DNA of 64,000 bases from VXOI01 sp965261945 (lineage in GTDB: Bacteria; Chloroflexota; Dehalococcoidia; Lucifugimonadales; UBA3495): NCBI GenBank assembly GCA_965261945.1, contig CBDHEF010000002.1:744001-808000 (forward strand), written 5' to 3'. Numbering within the stretch: the stretch's first letter is position 1; each line of letters starts with the position of its first letter. The notes under the pieces are model-generated. The model saw only the letters and a list, made by a program, of their open reading frames with translations. It ran no database searches and was not told the DNA's origin. This document shows positions 42,532-51,110 of the stretch, piece after piece. The translations under genes and the position numbers were made by a program.

Positions 42532-43641
42532 ATGACAGAAGCCCATCCGCTGCATCTCCCCGACCTGCACATAGAGGGATTTCGCGGCATAGACAAGCTG
42601 ACCATCCCCCGGCTAGGCCGCGTCACCTTGCTGGCCGGGAAAAACGGCGTCGGCAAGACTACCGTGCTAGACGCCGCGCGGGTCTACGCGGCGCGGGGAA
42701 GCCACGAAACGCTGTATGACCTGCTGGTGGATAGAGAAGAAGTTTCTTCCGAAGCTGTGGGCGACGAAAGAATATCCGTTCCAAATGCTGATGCGTTGTT
42801 CTATGGACGGGAGGACTCGTTAAATAGCTCTGTTGCGATTGGATTTCAAAACGCGGCTAATCAGCTTGTAATTGAGTTAGCTTCTCCAGAAGAAGTATGG
42901 GAGTTTACCCAACAAGCTCAACGAAGGTTGCCTTCTGAAGTATGGAGTGCCAATAACCCACAAGCAGTCAAAATCACTTTTGAGGGCGCAAGCCGAATAA
43001 TCCCTTTGGGATTTCCATTTAGGGGGCGGCCGCGGCACCGGGACGCTTCCAACAAGAACGAAATCAAATATGAATCTTTAGGGCCAAGTGTTTTAACGAA
43101 CCGTGATTTAGCGCGGTTGTGGGATAACGTGGCGCTTACCGACGATGAAAGCCTTGCGATAGAGTCGCTAAGACTCATCTACGGCAATTCCATAAATGCT
43201 GTTGCAGTAATCGGCGACGATACGCCAAGTTTTGGGCGTAGCGGACGGCGTATGATGGTCAGGCTCAACTCTCACCGCCGTCCCGTGCCAATGCGAAGCC
43301 TGGGCGACGGTGCGCTGCGGATGTTCGGCGTTGCATTGGCCCTCGCCAACAGCCGGGGCGGGTTCCTGCTGATTGACGAGGCGGAAAACGGCATCCATCA
43401 CACTTTGCAGCGCGACTTCTGGAGTATGGTGCTGCAAACGGCGCAGGCCAACAACGTGCAGGTGCTGGCAACTACGCATAGCTGGGACTGCGTGGTAGGC
43501 TTTGCGCGGGCGGCCATTGAGTGCGAAGACGCTGAGGGCATTCTGTATCGCCTGTCTCGGCGGTATGGAGACCTGCGGGCGGTGGATTATCCCGAAAACG
43601 AACTCAAAATCGCCGCCGAGCATGGTATCGAGGTAAGGTAA
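42532..43641 (+). CDS. AAA family ATPase (AAA_21/OLD-like), module 2
   Basis: The 369-residue protein starts with LHIEGFRGIDKLTIPRLGRV and Walker A AGKNGVGKTT (about 39-48). A signature-like region MRSLGDGALRMFGVALALAN precedes Walker B GGFLLIDEAENGIHH and the switch QVLATTHSWDCVVGF. The middle third (about 42740-43250) is clearly more AT-rich than the ends, as in transferred defence genes. The stop is 3 bases before the TOPRIM gene. The organisation matches ATPase-nuclease pairs such as PARIS or OLD systems; anti-phage function is inference. Confidence 0.88.
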   Translation: MTEAHPLHLPDLHIEGFRGIDKLTIPRLGRVTLLAGKNGVGKTTVLDAARVYAARGSHETLYDLLVDREEVSSEAVGDERISVPNADALFYGREDSLNSSVAIGFQNAANQLVIELASPEEVWEFTQQAQRRLPSEVWSANNPQAVKITFEGASRIIPLGFPFRGRPRHRDASNKNEIKYESLGPSVLTNRDLARLWDNVALTDDESLAIESLRLIYGNSINAVAVIGDDTPSFGRSGRRMMVRLNSHRRPVPMRSLGDGALRMFGVALALANSRGGFLLIDEAENGIHHTLQRDFWSMVLQTAQANNVQVLATTHSWDCVVGFARAAIECEDAEGILYRLSRRYGDLRAVDYPENELKIAAEHGIEVR

Positions 43642-43644
43642 CGG

Positions 43645-44268
43645 ATGGCTGACGGCGAAAATTCTGCTAATGAGCGAGTCCTTCTCGTTGAAGGGCCAAA
43701 TGATATGCACGTTGTACGCCATCTTTGGTTTCGTTACCATCAGGCAGACCCGGAATTCTATATTTCTGTCAAGAACAATGTTGAGGCGCTCATACAAGAC
43801 ATTCGCGGAGAGATACTTAGCGAAACTAGAACGGTAGTCGGCATTCTGGTGGATGCCGACGACTATCCGGCAAATCGCTGGCGAGCCGTGTCGGACAGGA
43901 TCAGAGAAGCAGGAATAGCGCCGCCAAACAAACCAATATCATCAGGCACAATTATAGAAGGCAATCCCCGCATCGGCGTCTGGATGATGCCGGATAATCA
44001 GTTGCCCGGCGAGCTTGAGGATTTTATTGAAAAGATGATTCCCTCCAAAGACCCGGTATGGCCGCTGTCGGAAGCATACATTGACGGCATCCCGCAAACT
44101 GCCCGCAAATTTTCCGATGGAAAGATACTTAAAGCTAAGGTCTATGCCTGGCTGGCGGCAAGAGAAGAGCCGCGCCTTATGGGAACTGCAATACGCGCCG
44201 GTGACTTGAGTGTCAATGTGCCTGCCAGTGCAGATTTCGTAAACTGGCTCCGGAGACTATTCAACTAA
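43645..44268 (+). CDS. DUF3226 TOPRIM-fold protein, partner of the ATPase
   Basis: The 207-residue protein has the TOPRIM glutamate motif VLLVEGPNDMHVVRHLW near residue 15 and the acidic motif VGILVDADDYPANRW (about 67-81), followed by GVWMMPDNQLPGELEDF, all hallmarks of DUF3226. TOPRIM proteins cut or handle nucleic acids with two acidic metal sites; both are present, so the enzyme may be active. Unlike the DUF4276 relic at 14.5 kb this partner is full length. It follows the ATPase with a 3-base gap and is last in the pair. Confidence 0.85.
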   Translation: MADGENSANERVLLVEGPNDMHVVRHLWFRYHQADPEFYISVKNNVEALIQDIRGEILSETRTVVGILVDADDYPANRWRAVSDRIREAGIAPPNKPISSGTIIEGNPRIGVWMMPDNQLPGELEDFIEKMIPSKDPVWPLSEAYIDGIPQTARKFSDGKILKAKVYAWLAAREEPRLMGTAIRAGDLSVNVPASADFVNWLRRLFN

Positions 44269-44305
44269 GCCTATTCAGGCTGGAAATATAAAGGCGAGGT
44301 GAGCC

Positions 44306-45112
44306 GTGCTGTTTCCTTCTCCCGCTACCGACCGGCTGCTGCATAATCTGGACAACAGGCTGCCTTCGCTGTGCGCCTACGTTTTCAGCCATCCCAATAT
44401 GGTGGAAGTGGCCGGGGTGGCCGGCATGGACGCCTTCATGGCGGACATGATGTTCACGGCCCACGACTGGGACAACATCGCCCATCTCATACGGGCGGCG
44501 CGCGGCACCGGCATTTCGCCGCTGATCCGGGTACAGTCGTACCCGTGGGCCACCGGCGCCGACCGCCGCACTGTCTCCGACGCAGCCCGCGCCCTGGCGC
44601 TGGGCGCCACCGCCGTCACTGTGTCGGTAAGTTCCAAAGAAGAGGTGCAGGAGCTGATGGGCCTGCGCGACGACTGGCACCGGCTCATCCACTTGCGCCG
44701 ATTTTCCACCGCCGAGGAATTCCCGGAGTTCAACGCCAAGACGCGCGAGGGGACGCTGGTGGTCCCAACCGTCGAAAGCGAAGGCGGCCTGCGCGACCTT
44801 GACGAGATTCTCGCCATTGACGGTATTCGCCTGGTCTGGCTCGCCGCTGGAGACATCACGAAGATTCTGGGCGTACCCTTCAAGTACGACGACCCCAAGG
44901 TGATGCGGTTGCTGGAGAACGCCGTGAAGACCGGCGAGCGCCACGGCGCGGCGATCATGTACAACATGGGACTGGACTCGCCGGACTTCGACGCCATGGC
45001 CGACTCAGCCCGCCGTTACTTCGACGTGGGCGTCCGCGTGGTCGGGCTGGGCGCGATGGAGTGGCATATGCAGATGGCCCTGCAACACATTCGCCGCAAG
45101 GCCATCGGGTAA
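44306..45112 (+). CDS. HpcH/HpaI-family aldolase/citrate-lyase-like protein
   Basis: A class II, metal-dependent pyruvate aldolase-fold enzyme of 268 residues. The GTG start at 44306 has GAGGTGA upstream. Family features are VAGVAGMDAFMADM, the Arg in SPLIRVQSYPW, the metal-ligand Glu region VPTVESEGGL and the Asp in LAAGDITKILG. The usual GPNDL motif is altered to AGDITKI, so substrate preference may differ from HpcH. It stands alone beyond the defence-like pair. Confidence 0.85.
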   Translation: MLFPSPATDRLLHNLDNRLPSLCAYVFSHPNMVEVAGVAGMDAFMADMMFTAHDWDNIAHLIRAARGTGISPLIRVQSYPWATGADRRTVSDAARALALGATAVTVSVSSKEEVQELMGLRDDWHRLIHLRRFSTAEEFPEFNAKTREGTLVVPTVESEGGLRDLDEILAIDGIRLVWLAAGDITKILGVPFKYDDPKVMRLLENAVKTGERHGAAIMYNMGLDSPDFDAMADSARRYFDVGVRVVGLGAMEWHMQMALQHIRRKAIG

Positions 45113-45122
45113 CGCATCACTA

Positions 45123-45160
45123 TTCCCTCTCCCTCCGGGAGGGTGTGAGGAGTGAGGGCG
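45123..45160. repeat. Dispersed CCCTCTCCCTCCGGGAGGG repeat copy
   Basis: The palindromic core is followed by TGTGAGGAGTGAGGGCG. It lies between two convergent stop codons (aldolase and SagB-like gene). Confidence 0.55.
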
Positions 45161-45168
45161 CCCCGGCT

Positions 45169-46725
45169 TTACGCATACAGCCAGTCAGGTACAGGCTGGC
45201 TCTGTCCGCCGGCGCCCCGGGCCAGCGAATCCTTGAGCACCCCGATGCGGGAGCGGAAGGGATGAACCCGGTTGCGCGAGTGCGTAACTCCCAGTCCCAC
45301 CAGAAACATCAGGCTCTTGCCCGTCGCGTGAGGCGAGAAGAAGGCTGTCACGGCATCGTCGTAGAAAGTCATGCCAGTTGCGCCCAGTCCCATGGCGTTG
45401 CTGCACAGATACATCCGCCCGCCGATGATGCCCGCCTCAAGCTGCGCCGCCCGGTAGCCCCGGTTGCCCAGCCGCGACAGGATGGCATTGAGGTCGGCTA
45501 TGAAGAAGGCGACGGCGCTGGCGTCGGCTCCCAGGGCCTGCTCGAAGCAGAGATGCCCGGCCTCTTCGCGGAACTCCCCCTCTTGAAGCAGCTCCAGCCC
45601 GCCGCCGTTTCCAGGCGAGTAGAAGTAGGCGCCGGGGGCGATTCCATCCGCCGCGTTGACAATCAGGTAGGTATCAATCAACCCGCCGCCGTAGTCGGCA
45701 TTTAACGGAGCGGTGGACGCAGACAACAGGGCTTCCAGCCTGCCCTCGGGCATCGGCTCCCGGGCGAAGCGGCGAGTCGAGCCTCGACGGGCGATGGTGA
45801 CGCCCAGCGGAGCGGATGCCGGCCACCCTGCGCCGTTGGCAGGACTCGGGTGCGGGGTCCCTCCCTCCCGCCATGCCAGCACTTCTGCCGCGTTGCCCAG
45901 GCAGGCATTGCTGTGCAATGCACGGGTTTCGGGGTATTCTGTGCGGCGCTCAACGCCCAGAACGCCAGCGCTTACGGGGCTGAGGTGACCGACGGACGGA
46001 GGGGCGTCATCCCCGACGCCAACGGGGATGAGACAAAAGGTAGCCTCCTTCTCTGAGTCCAGTCCAAGTATCGCGTCAACTTCTGAGTCCATGAATCCCG
46101 CCAGCACCTCCGCAGGCTGGCCGAGGGCGTTGGCGGTGGCGGTCATGTTGGCCAGAATCGTTCCGTTGTCCCAGAAGCAGTAGCGGTAGCCCCGCTCGCG
46201 GTACTTCCAGGCGCTGCGCCAGAACACGCAACTGCACACTATCGTGGCCGGCGCATTGGCGATGCCCTCGTGTCCTGCGGATACGGCCAGATTCCCCCGG
46301 AAGTCGCCGGACCGCAGCAGTGACAACGAATTAGCAGCGGGCGCGTAATGGTAAACGCCGGCGTCCAGCCCCTCGATTTTGCCGCACACCAAATAGAGTT
46401 CGATGGGATACAACGCCCCCGCGGAAGCCGCAGCCCGGTAGTGAACTTCGCCGGCATCTCGGAGGGCGCTGCGTCGGATAAGCCCTGCGGAGTAATGCAG
46501 CAGTTGGGCCACCGCCGCCAAGTTCAGAGGTCCCTGCGACGGCGATACCCCGCCGCCTACTGCGGGCAGCGTGGGGGTTTCCTGGAAAGGCATTTCCGCC
46601 GGTAGGGCAATGGTAGGCAGTCCGGGGTAAGACTTGTAGAGGGACGGCTTGGTCGCCAGGCTGATGTAGCTTAGCTTGGTGGCGTCGTGAAAGCTGAGGG
46701 CCGCGCTGGTGTCGCTGTTGGGCAT
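45169..46725 (-). CDS. SagB/ThcOx-family dehydrogenase (double nitroreductase domain)
   Basis: An FMN-binding oxidoreductase family, some members of which oxidise thiazolines or oxazolines in peptide natural products. The 518-residue protein has two nitroreductase-like halves: residues about 70-260 (HYRAAASAGALYPIELYLV; YRYCFWDNGTILANM) and about 290-500 (RRGSTRRFAREPMP; EAGIIGGRMYLCSNAMGLGATGMTFYDDAV). No cyclodehydratase or precursor peptide is nearby, so a role in peptide modification is not supported here; stand-alone SagB-like proteins are common in Chloroflexota. Confidence 0.85.
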   Translation of the reverse strand: MPNSDTSAALSFHDATKLSYISLATKPSLYKSYPGLPTIALPAEMPFQETPTLPAVGGGVSPSQGPLNLAAVAQLLHYSAGLIRRSALRDAGEVHYRAAASAGALYPIELYLVCGKIEGLDAGVYHYAPAANSLSLLRSGDFRGNLAVSAGHEGIANAPATIVCSCVFWRSAWKYRERGYRYCFWDNGTILANMTATANALGQPAEVLAGFMDSEVDAILGLDSEKEATFCLIPVGVGDDAPPSVGHLSPVSAGVLGVERRTEYPETRALHSNACLGNAAEVLAWREGGTPHPSPANGAGWPASAPLGVTIARRGSTRRFAREPMPEGRLEALLSASTAPLNADYGGGLIDTYLIVNAADGIAPGAYFYSPGNGGGLELLQEGEFREEAGHLCFEQALGADASAVAFFIADLNAILSRLGNRGYRAAQLEAGIIGGRMYLCSNAMGLGATGMTFYDDAVTAFFSPHATGKSLMFLVGLGVTHSRNRVHPFRSRIGVLKDSLARGAGGQSQPVPDWLYA

Positions 46726-46784
46726 AATATCCGCCCCTAAATCTGGCTGGCGCTGGATGCTGACGTGCCGAGAGTAACAGGAAT

Positions 46785-47270
46785 TTACTGTGCCCGGTTC
46801 CCCATCGCCACGATTTCGCCGTATTCTTCTTGGGTAACCGGCTGGATGGAAAGACGCTGGCCCTTGCGAATCAGCAACATATCCTTCAGCCTGGGGTTGG
46901 CCTTTACGTCGGCAAGGGTTACCGGGTTGGAGAGGCGCTCCTCCGCCTGTATTTCGACTACCGTCCAGACCGTTTCGCCGGGGCTGCTCTTGGGATCATG
47001 GTGTTTGTCGTTGGGGTCCCAAGCAGTGGCGTCGGGATAGGCTTCGCGGACGATGCGGGCGGTGCCGACCACCGCCGTGGGCTTGGCGCTGCTGTGATAG
47101 AACAGCACCTTATCGCCCACCTTCATGTCGTCGCGCATGAAATTGCGCGCCTGATAGTTGCGAACGCCATCCCACTCCGCCGTCCGGTCCGGCTCGTTGA
47201 GCAGGTCGCCGAAGGAATAGGCGGTCGGCTCAGACTTGAACAGCCAGTATCTCGGTTCGGACAATTCCAT
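46785..47270 (-). CDS. EVE domain-containing protein
   Basis: The 161-residue protein is a PUA-like EVE domain, related to thymocyte nuclear protein 1: YWLFKSEPTAYSFGDLL, WDGVRNYQARNFMRDDMKVGD, then VLFYHSSAKPTAVVGTARIV. EVE domains bind modified bases in DNA or RNA and often occur as small stand-alone proteins. I use ATG 47270, with GGAGGT directly upstream, and not the longer frame, which runs into repeat-derived sequence. Confidence 0.9.
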   Translation of the reverse strand: MELSEPRYWLFKSEPTAYSFGDLLNEPDRTAEWDGVRNYQARNFMRDDMKVGDKVLFYHSSAKPTAVVGTARIVREAYPDATAWDPNDKHHDPKSSPGETVWTVVEIQAEERLSNPVTLADVKANPRLKDMLLIRKGQRLSIQPVTQEEYGEIVAMGNRAQ

Positions 47271-47290
47271 ACCTCCGATGTCGGGTACGC

Positions 47291-47322
47291 CCTCACCTTG
47301 ACCCTCTCCCTCTGGGAGAGGG
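47291..47322. repeat. Dispersed repeat copy upstream of the EVE gene
   Basis: CCTCACCTTGACCCTCTCCC followed by TCTGGGAGAGGG. A second repeat family, TCCTTCGACAAGCTCAGGAC, follows about 25 bases later (near 47348-47367). Confidence 0.6.
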
Positions 47323-47377
47323 AGTTTTGGAAACCGCCCGCGCCCGTCCTTCGACAAGCTCAGGACGATCGGATGCG

Positions 47378-49009
47378 TTAGCGCAGGCGTATGCCGGCGG
47401 CCTCCCGGTCGTAGCAGCCTTCGATGAGGTCTTCCCGTTCCTGGCGCAGCACGTCCTTGCGCACGCGCAGGCTGGGGGTGCGGGGCAGTTCGTCGCGGAC
47501 TTCCCAGTAGCGGGGCACCTTGAAGTACGCCAGGTTGTCGGCGCACCAATAGACGATTTCCTCGGGGTTGACCGTCGCTCCGGGGCGGGGCGTCACGTAG
47601 GCCTTCACCTCGTCCTCGCCCAGCTCTGACGGCACGGCGACCACTGCGCAGTCGAGGACGTTGGGATTGGCCTTGATGACGTTTTCCACTTCCTGAGAGG
47701 AAATGTTTTCCCCCCGGCGGCGAATTATGTCTTTCTTGCGGTCCACGAAGTACAGGAACCCGTCATCGTCCAGCCAGCCCAGATCGCCGGTGTAGAGCCA
47801 GCCGTTGCGCAGAGTCTCCCTGCTCTGCTCGTCGTTGCGCCAGTAGCCCAGCATCACCGCAGGGTTCTTGATCGTGATTTCGCCGACGGTGTTAGGGCCA
47901 ACGTGCTGGCCGGTCTCGGCGTCGGCGATGCGCACGGTGTTCTCGAAGCGAGGGTCGGGATGCTGGCGCGGGCGACCCGACGATCCCGGACGCCTATTCT
48001 CGCGGATGGTCTCGATGGTGCCGTAGCAGGTCTCGGTCATCCCGAACCCGACGATTATGTCGGTGGCGAAACGCTCCTGGAACTCGGCCAGAAACTCCGG
48101 CGAGAAGGACGGTGAGCCGTAGAACAGCCTCACTGTGTTGTCGGCATCGTCGGGCGATTCGGGGTTCTTCGACAGAACCGGCATCATCATGCCGATGAAA
48201 TTAACCACCGTGGCGCGGGCTTCGCGCACTTGCCCCCAGAACCGCGATGCGCTGAAGCGGTCTACGATGACCAACGTGGCCCCGGCGGCCAGCGCCCCCA
48301 TAGTAGAGTAGTACTGGATATTGGCGTGATAAAAGGGCAGGCAGGTGAAGAAGCGGTCGTCGGACGTGGCCTGCGTCCAATGCTTGAATCCCTGCCCTGC
48401 TGCCGCGTACATCCGGTGGGTGACCATCACCCCCTTGGGGTTGCCGGTGGTGCCGGAGGTGTAGACCAGCATCGAAATGTCGTCGGGCGACACTTGGGGG
48501 CGGTCAGATAGCGGGGCGGCGCGGTCGAACTCTTCCCGGAAGGCAGTCCAGCCGTCGCCCGCCGACTCATCGCCGCGCAGTATGCGGTGGCGAATGCTGG
48601 GGGCAAGGTCGGCAGCGGCCCCGGCAACGTCGGTCAGCGATGGGTCGGTGACCATCGCGACGGCCTCGGCGTTGTTCAGGATGTAGGCGGTCTCGTCCCG
48701 GCGGTAGGCGGTGTTGATGGGAACGCTGATGGCCCCCAGTTCCGACAGCCCGAACCAGCAGTAGAGGTACTCGATGCAGTTGGGCATGAACAGGCACACC
48801 CGGTCGCCGTGCTGCACACCCATCTCCCGGAACATAGACGCCGTACGCAGCACACCATCGCGGATGTCGCCGTAGGAATACGAGGCCCCGCCAATCTCCA
48901 CGAAGGTCTTATCCCGGTTGGCAGCGGTAATGCGGTCAAGGACGAGTCCGATGGTCGTTTCCCAGGGCAGCGACAGTTCGGGTTGCGTGGGAATCTGCTG
49001 TGCGCTCAT
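47378..49009 (-). CDS. AMP-dependent acyl-CoA synthetase/ligase
   Basis: It activates a carboxylic acid to its CoA thioester through an acyl-adenylate. From ATG 49009 (MSAQQIPTQPELSLP) the 543-residue ANL-family protein has the P-loop-like motif MLVYTSGTTGNPKGVMVTH, the A5 region FGMTETCYG, the A7 Asp in GWLYTGDLGWLDDDGF and the C-terminal lysine region with RRGENISSQEVE. The layout is close to crotonobetaine/carnitine-CoA ligases, in keeping with the CaiB-type transferases in the window, but substrate cannot be set. Confidence 0.93.
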   Translation of the reverse strand: MSAQQIPTQPELSLPWETTIGLVLDRITAANRDKTFVEIGGASYSYGDIRDGVLRTASMFREMGVQHGDRVCLFMPNCIEYLYCWFGLSELGAISVPINTAYRRDETAYILNNAEAVAMVTDPSLTDVAGAAADLAPSIRHRILRGDESAGDGWTAFREEFDRAAPLSDRPQVSPDDISMLVYTSGTTGNPKGVMVTHRMYAAAGQGFKHWTQATSDDRFFTCLPFYHANIQYYSTMGALAAGATLVIVDRFSASRFWGQVREARATVVNFIGMMMPVLSKNPESPDDADNTVRLFYGSPSFSPEFLAEFQERFATDIIVGFGMTETCYGTIETIRENRRPGSSGRPRQHPDPRFENTVRIADAETGQHVGPNTVGEITIKNPAVMLGYWRNDEQSRETLRNGWLYTGDLGWLDDDGFLYFVDRKKDIIRRRGENISSQEVENVIKANPNVLDCAVVAVPSELGEDEVKAYVTPRPGATVNPEEIVYWCADNLAYFKVPRYWEVRDELPRTPSLRVRKDVLRQEREDLIEGCYDREAAGIRLR

Positions 49010-49146
49010 ACCTTCTCGCCAGTGGAGTGTCTTTGCGCCAAAACCTACCACGCCGATAAAGGCCGGTCAATAAGCCGAAGAGCAGACCGTTAGAGCGGCG
49101 GCGCAAATGGACCGCACAACATATAGTACACTGGCCCAAAGGTTGA

Positions 49147-49152
49147 GTATAA
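49147..49152 (+). promoter_or_regulatory. Candidate -10 element (TATAAT) upstream of guaA
   Basis: A perfect -10 hexamer within TTGAGTATAATCAAC, about 115 bases before the ribosome-binding site. No clear -35 at 17 bases. It heads the purine cluster. Confidence 0.4.
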
Positions 49153-49179
49153 TCAACGCCAGTTCATGGGTTCGTTGCT

Positions 49180-49225
49180 GCTGAGGGTAACTGTGACTTT
49201 TGTTGCTGAGGGTAACTGTGACTTT
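49180..49225 (+). repeat. Direct repeat in the guaA leader, period 25
   Basis: GCTGAGGGTAACTGTGACTTT is present at 49180-49200 and again at 49205-49225. The repeats lie between the candidate -10 box and the guaA ribosome-binding site, so they would be in the 5' leader or form an operator. Confidence 0.65.
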
Positions 49226-49324
49226 GGTGCTGTTTGAGGCAAATCCCCCCGCTCAAGGAGGTTCGCCACGTCTACTTCCAAGCTGCCGCTAGGCCGAAGG
49301 GTTGCCGCCAGCGACGACCTAGAG

Positions 49325-50968
49325 GTGTCGGCGTATCTGGAAATCGCCAGCGGCCTCGAGGCCGAATCGGCCGGAGCCGGCCGCCAGGTCAACGAGGGTG
49401 TCGCCGTCATCGACTTCGGCTCCCAATACAGCCACCTCATTGCTCGCCGCATCCGGGAGCTTAAGGTTTACTCCGAAGTTGCCAATCCCTCCGACCCGTG
49501 GGAGAAGGTGAAGCGGATAAACCCCAAGGGCATCATCCTGTCCGGCGGTCCCGCCAGCGTCTACGACGAGGGCGCTCCCCGCATTCCCGACTGGGTCTTT
49601 GAGCGCCGCCTGCCCGTGCTGGGGATCTGCTACGGGATGCAGGCATTGGTACACCAGTTGGGAGGCGCCGTCGCCCGGGGCACAAAGCAGGAATTCGGCC
49701 ATGCCGTCCTGCACCAGGACGGCCCTTCCGCGGGGTGGGGGCAGCCGGGCGGAAATCCAGCGCTTTTCCATGGCCTGCCGCCGTCGTTCCAGGTGTGGAT
49801 GAGCCACGGTGACCAGGTGGAGTCGCTGCCTCCGGGTTTCTCAGGTATGGCCTTCACCGAAAACTCGCCGGTGGCCGCCATCAGTAACGGACTGAATATG
49901 TTCGGCCTGCAATTTCACCCCGAAGTCAACCATACGCCCCTGGGCAGCGACATCCTGGAGAACTTCCTGTTTCGAGTATGTGGCTGCGAAGGCTCCTGGA
50001 CCCCCGGCAACGTGGCCGCCGACGCCATCGCCCGCATCCGCGAGCAGGTGGGGGACGGGCGGGTCATCTGCGCGCTGTCGGGAGGGGTGGACTCGGCGGT
50101 CACCGCCGCACTGCTGCACCGGGCCATCGGCGAACAGCTCGTCTGCATCTTCGTCAACAATGGCCTGCTGCGGCTGGAAGAAGCGGAGCGGGTGCAGGCC
50201 ACCTTCAAACGCGGCATGGGCCTGAACCTGACCTACGTGGACGCCTCTGAGCGTTTCGTAACCCGCATGGCGGGCGTAACCGACCCAGAGACCAAGCGCA
50301 AGACCATCGGCGAAGAGTTCATCCGGGTCTTCGAGGAGGCTGCGTCAGGTCTCGGGGAGACGGAGTTTCTAGCGCAGGGCACGTTGTATCCCGACGTAAT
50401 CGAAAGCGAGGCGCCCGGCAATTCCCCGGCGGGGTCGGGACTCTCGGCCCGCATCAAGACCCATCACAACGTGGGCGGCCTGCCGGAGAACATGAAACTG
50501 CAACTGGTGGAGCCGTTGCGCAACCTGTTCAAGGACGAGGTGCGGGACGTGGGACTGGAGCTTGGCCTGCCCCCTGATATGGTGTACCGCCAACCTTTCC
50601 CCGGCCCCGGCCTGGCCATCCGCGTCATCGGAGAAGTCACGCAGGAAAAGCTCGATATCCTCCGGGGTTGCGACTGGATTGTTATTGACGAAATCAAAGG
50701 AGCCGACCTTTACAACCGCGTCTGGCAGAGCTTCGCCGTGCTGAGCGACAGCCGCACCGTGGGGGTGCAGGGCGACTTTCGCACCTACGGCTACGTCTGC
50801 GCAATCCGGTGCGTCACCAGCGAGGACGCCATGACCGCCGACTGGGCGCGCCTGCCCTACGAAGTATTGGCGCGAATCTCCAACCGCATCGTCAACGAAA
50901 TCCCCGGCGTCAACCGGGTCGTATACGACATCACCAGCAAGCCGCCGGGAACCATCGAATGGGAATAG
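49325..50968 (+). CDS. guaA: GMP synthase (glutamine-hydrolysing)
   Basis: GuaA aminates XMP to GMP. The 547-residue protein has a class I glutaminase domain (VAVIDFGSQYSHLIARRIREL; nucleophile Cys in GICYGMQALVHQ near residue 101; LQFHPEVNHT) and an ATP-pyrophosphatase domain (PP-loop ALSGGVDSAVTAALLHRA, about 251) with the dimerisation region ending PPGTIEWE. The first ordinary start in frame is GTG 49325, but an AAGGAGG box (49255-49261) sits six bases before an in-frame ACG at 49268, so translation may begin there and add 19 residues. It heads the purine cluster. Confidence 0.95.
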   Translation: MSAYLEIASGLEAESAGAGRQVNEGVAVIDFGSQYSHLIARRIRELKVYSEVANPSDPWEKVKRINPKGIILSGGPASVYDEGAPRIPDWVFERRLPVLGICYGMQALVHQLGGAVARGTKQEFGHAVLHQDGPSAGWGQPGGNPALFHGLPPSFQVWMSHGDQVESLPPGFSGMAFTENSPVAAISNGLNMFGLQFHPEVNHTPLGSDILENFLFRVCGCEGSWTPGNVAADAIARIREQVGDGRVICALSGGVDSAVTAALLHRAIGEQLVCIFVNNGLLRLEEAERVQATFKRGMGLNLTYVDASERFVTRMAGVTDPETKRKTIGEEFIRVFEEAASGLGETEFLAQGTLYPDVIESEAPGNSPAGSGLSARIKTHHNVGGLPENMKLQLVEPLRNLFKDEVRDVGLELGLPPDMVYRQPFPGPGLAIRVIGEVTQEKLDILRGCDWIVIDEIKGADLYNRVWQSFAVLSDSRTVGVQGDFRTYGYVCAIRCVTSEDAMTADWARLPYEVLARISNRIVNEIPGVNRVVYDITSKPPGTIEWE

Positions 50969-51067
50969 TTCAAGGGGAGAGCGCGACATCTTGCCTTTCT
51001 ATACATTGCCTTTCTATAGGTGAGGGGCGGGCGAGTTCCTCATTCTCTCGGAAGTCTCCATGTAATC

Positions 51068-51104
51068 CCCTCTTCCTCCTCCGGGAGAGGGTCAGGGTGA
51101 GGAC
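51068..51104. repeat. Dispersed repeat copy between guaA and purD
   Basis: CCCTCTTCCTCCTCCGGGAG then AGGGTCAGGGTGAGGA, in the opposite orientation to the 35484 copy. It lies just 7 bases before the purD GTG. Confidence 0.55.
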
Positions 51105-51110
51105 GATCCC

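Noticed and set aside
45169..46725. RiPP cluster suggested by the SagB-like protein
   Set aside because: No YcaO, SagC-type protein or short precursor peptide is found within several kilobases.
47271..47549. N-terminal extension of the EVE protein
   Set aside because: The extra 93 residues are repeat-derived (LPLPEGEGQGEG) and antisense to the acyl-CoA ligase end; a good ribosome-binding site precedes the inner ATG at 47270.
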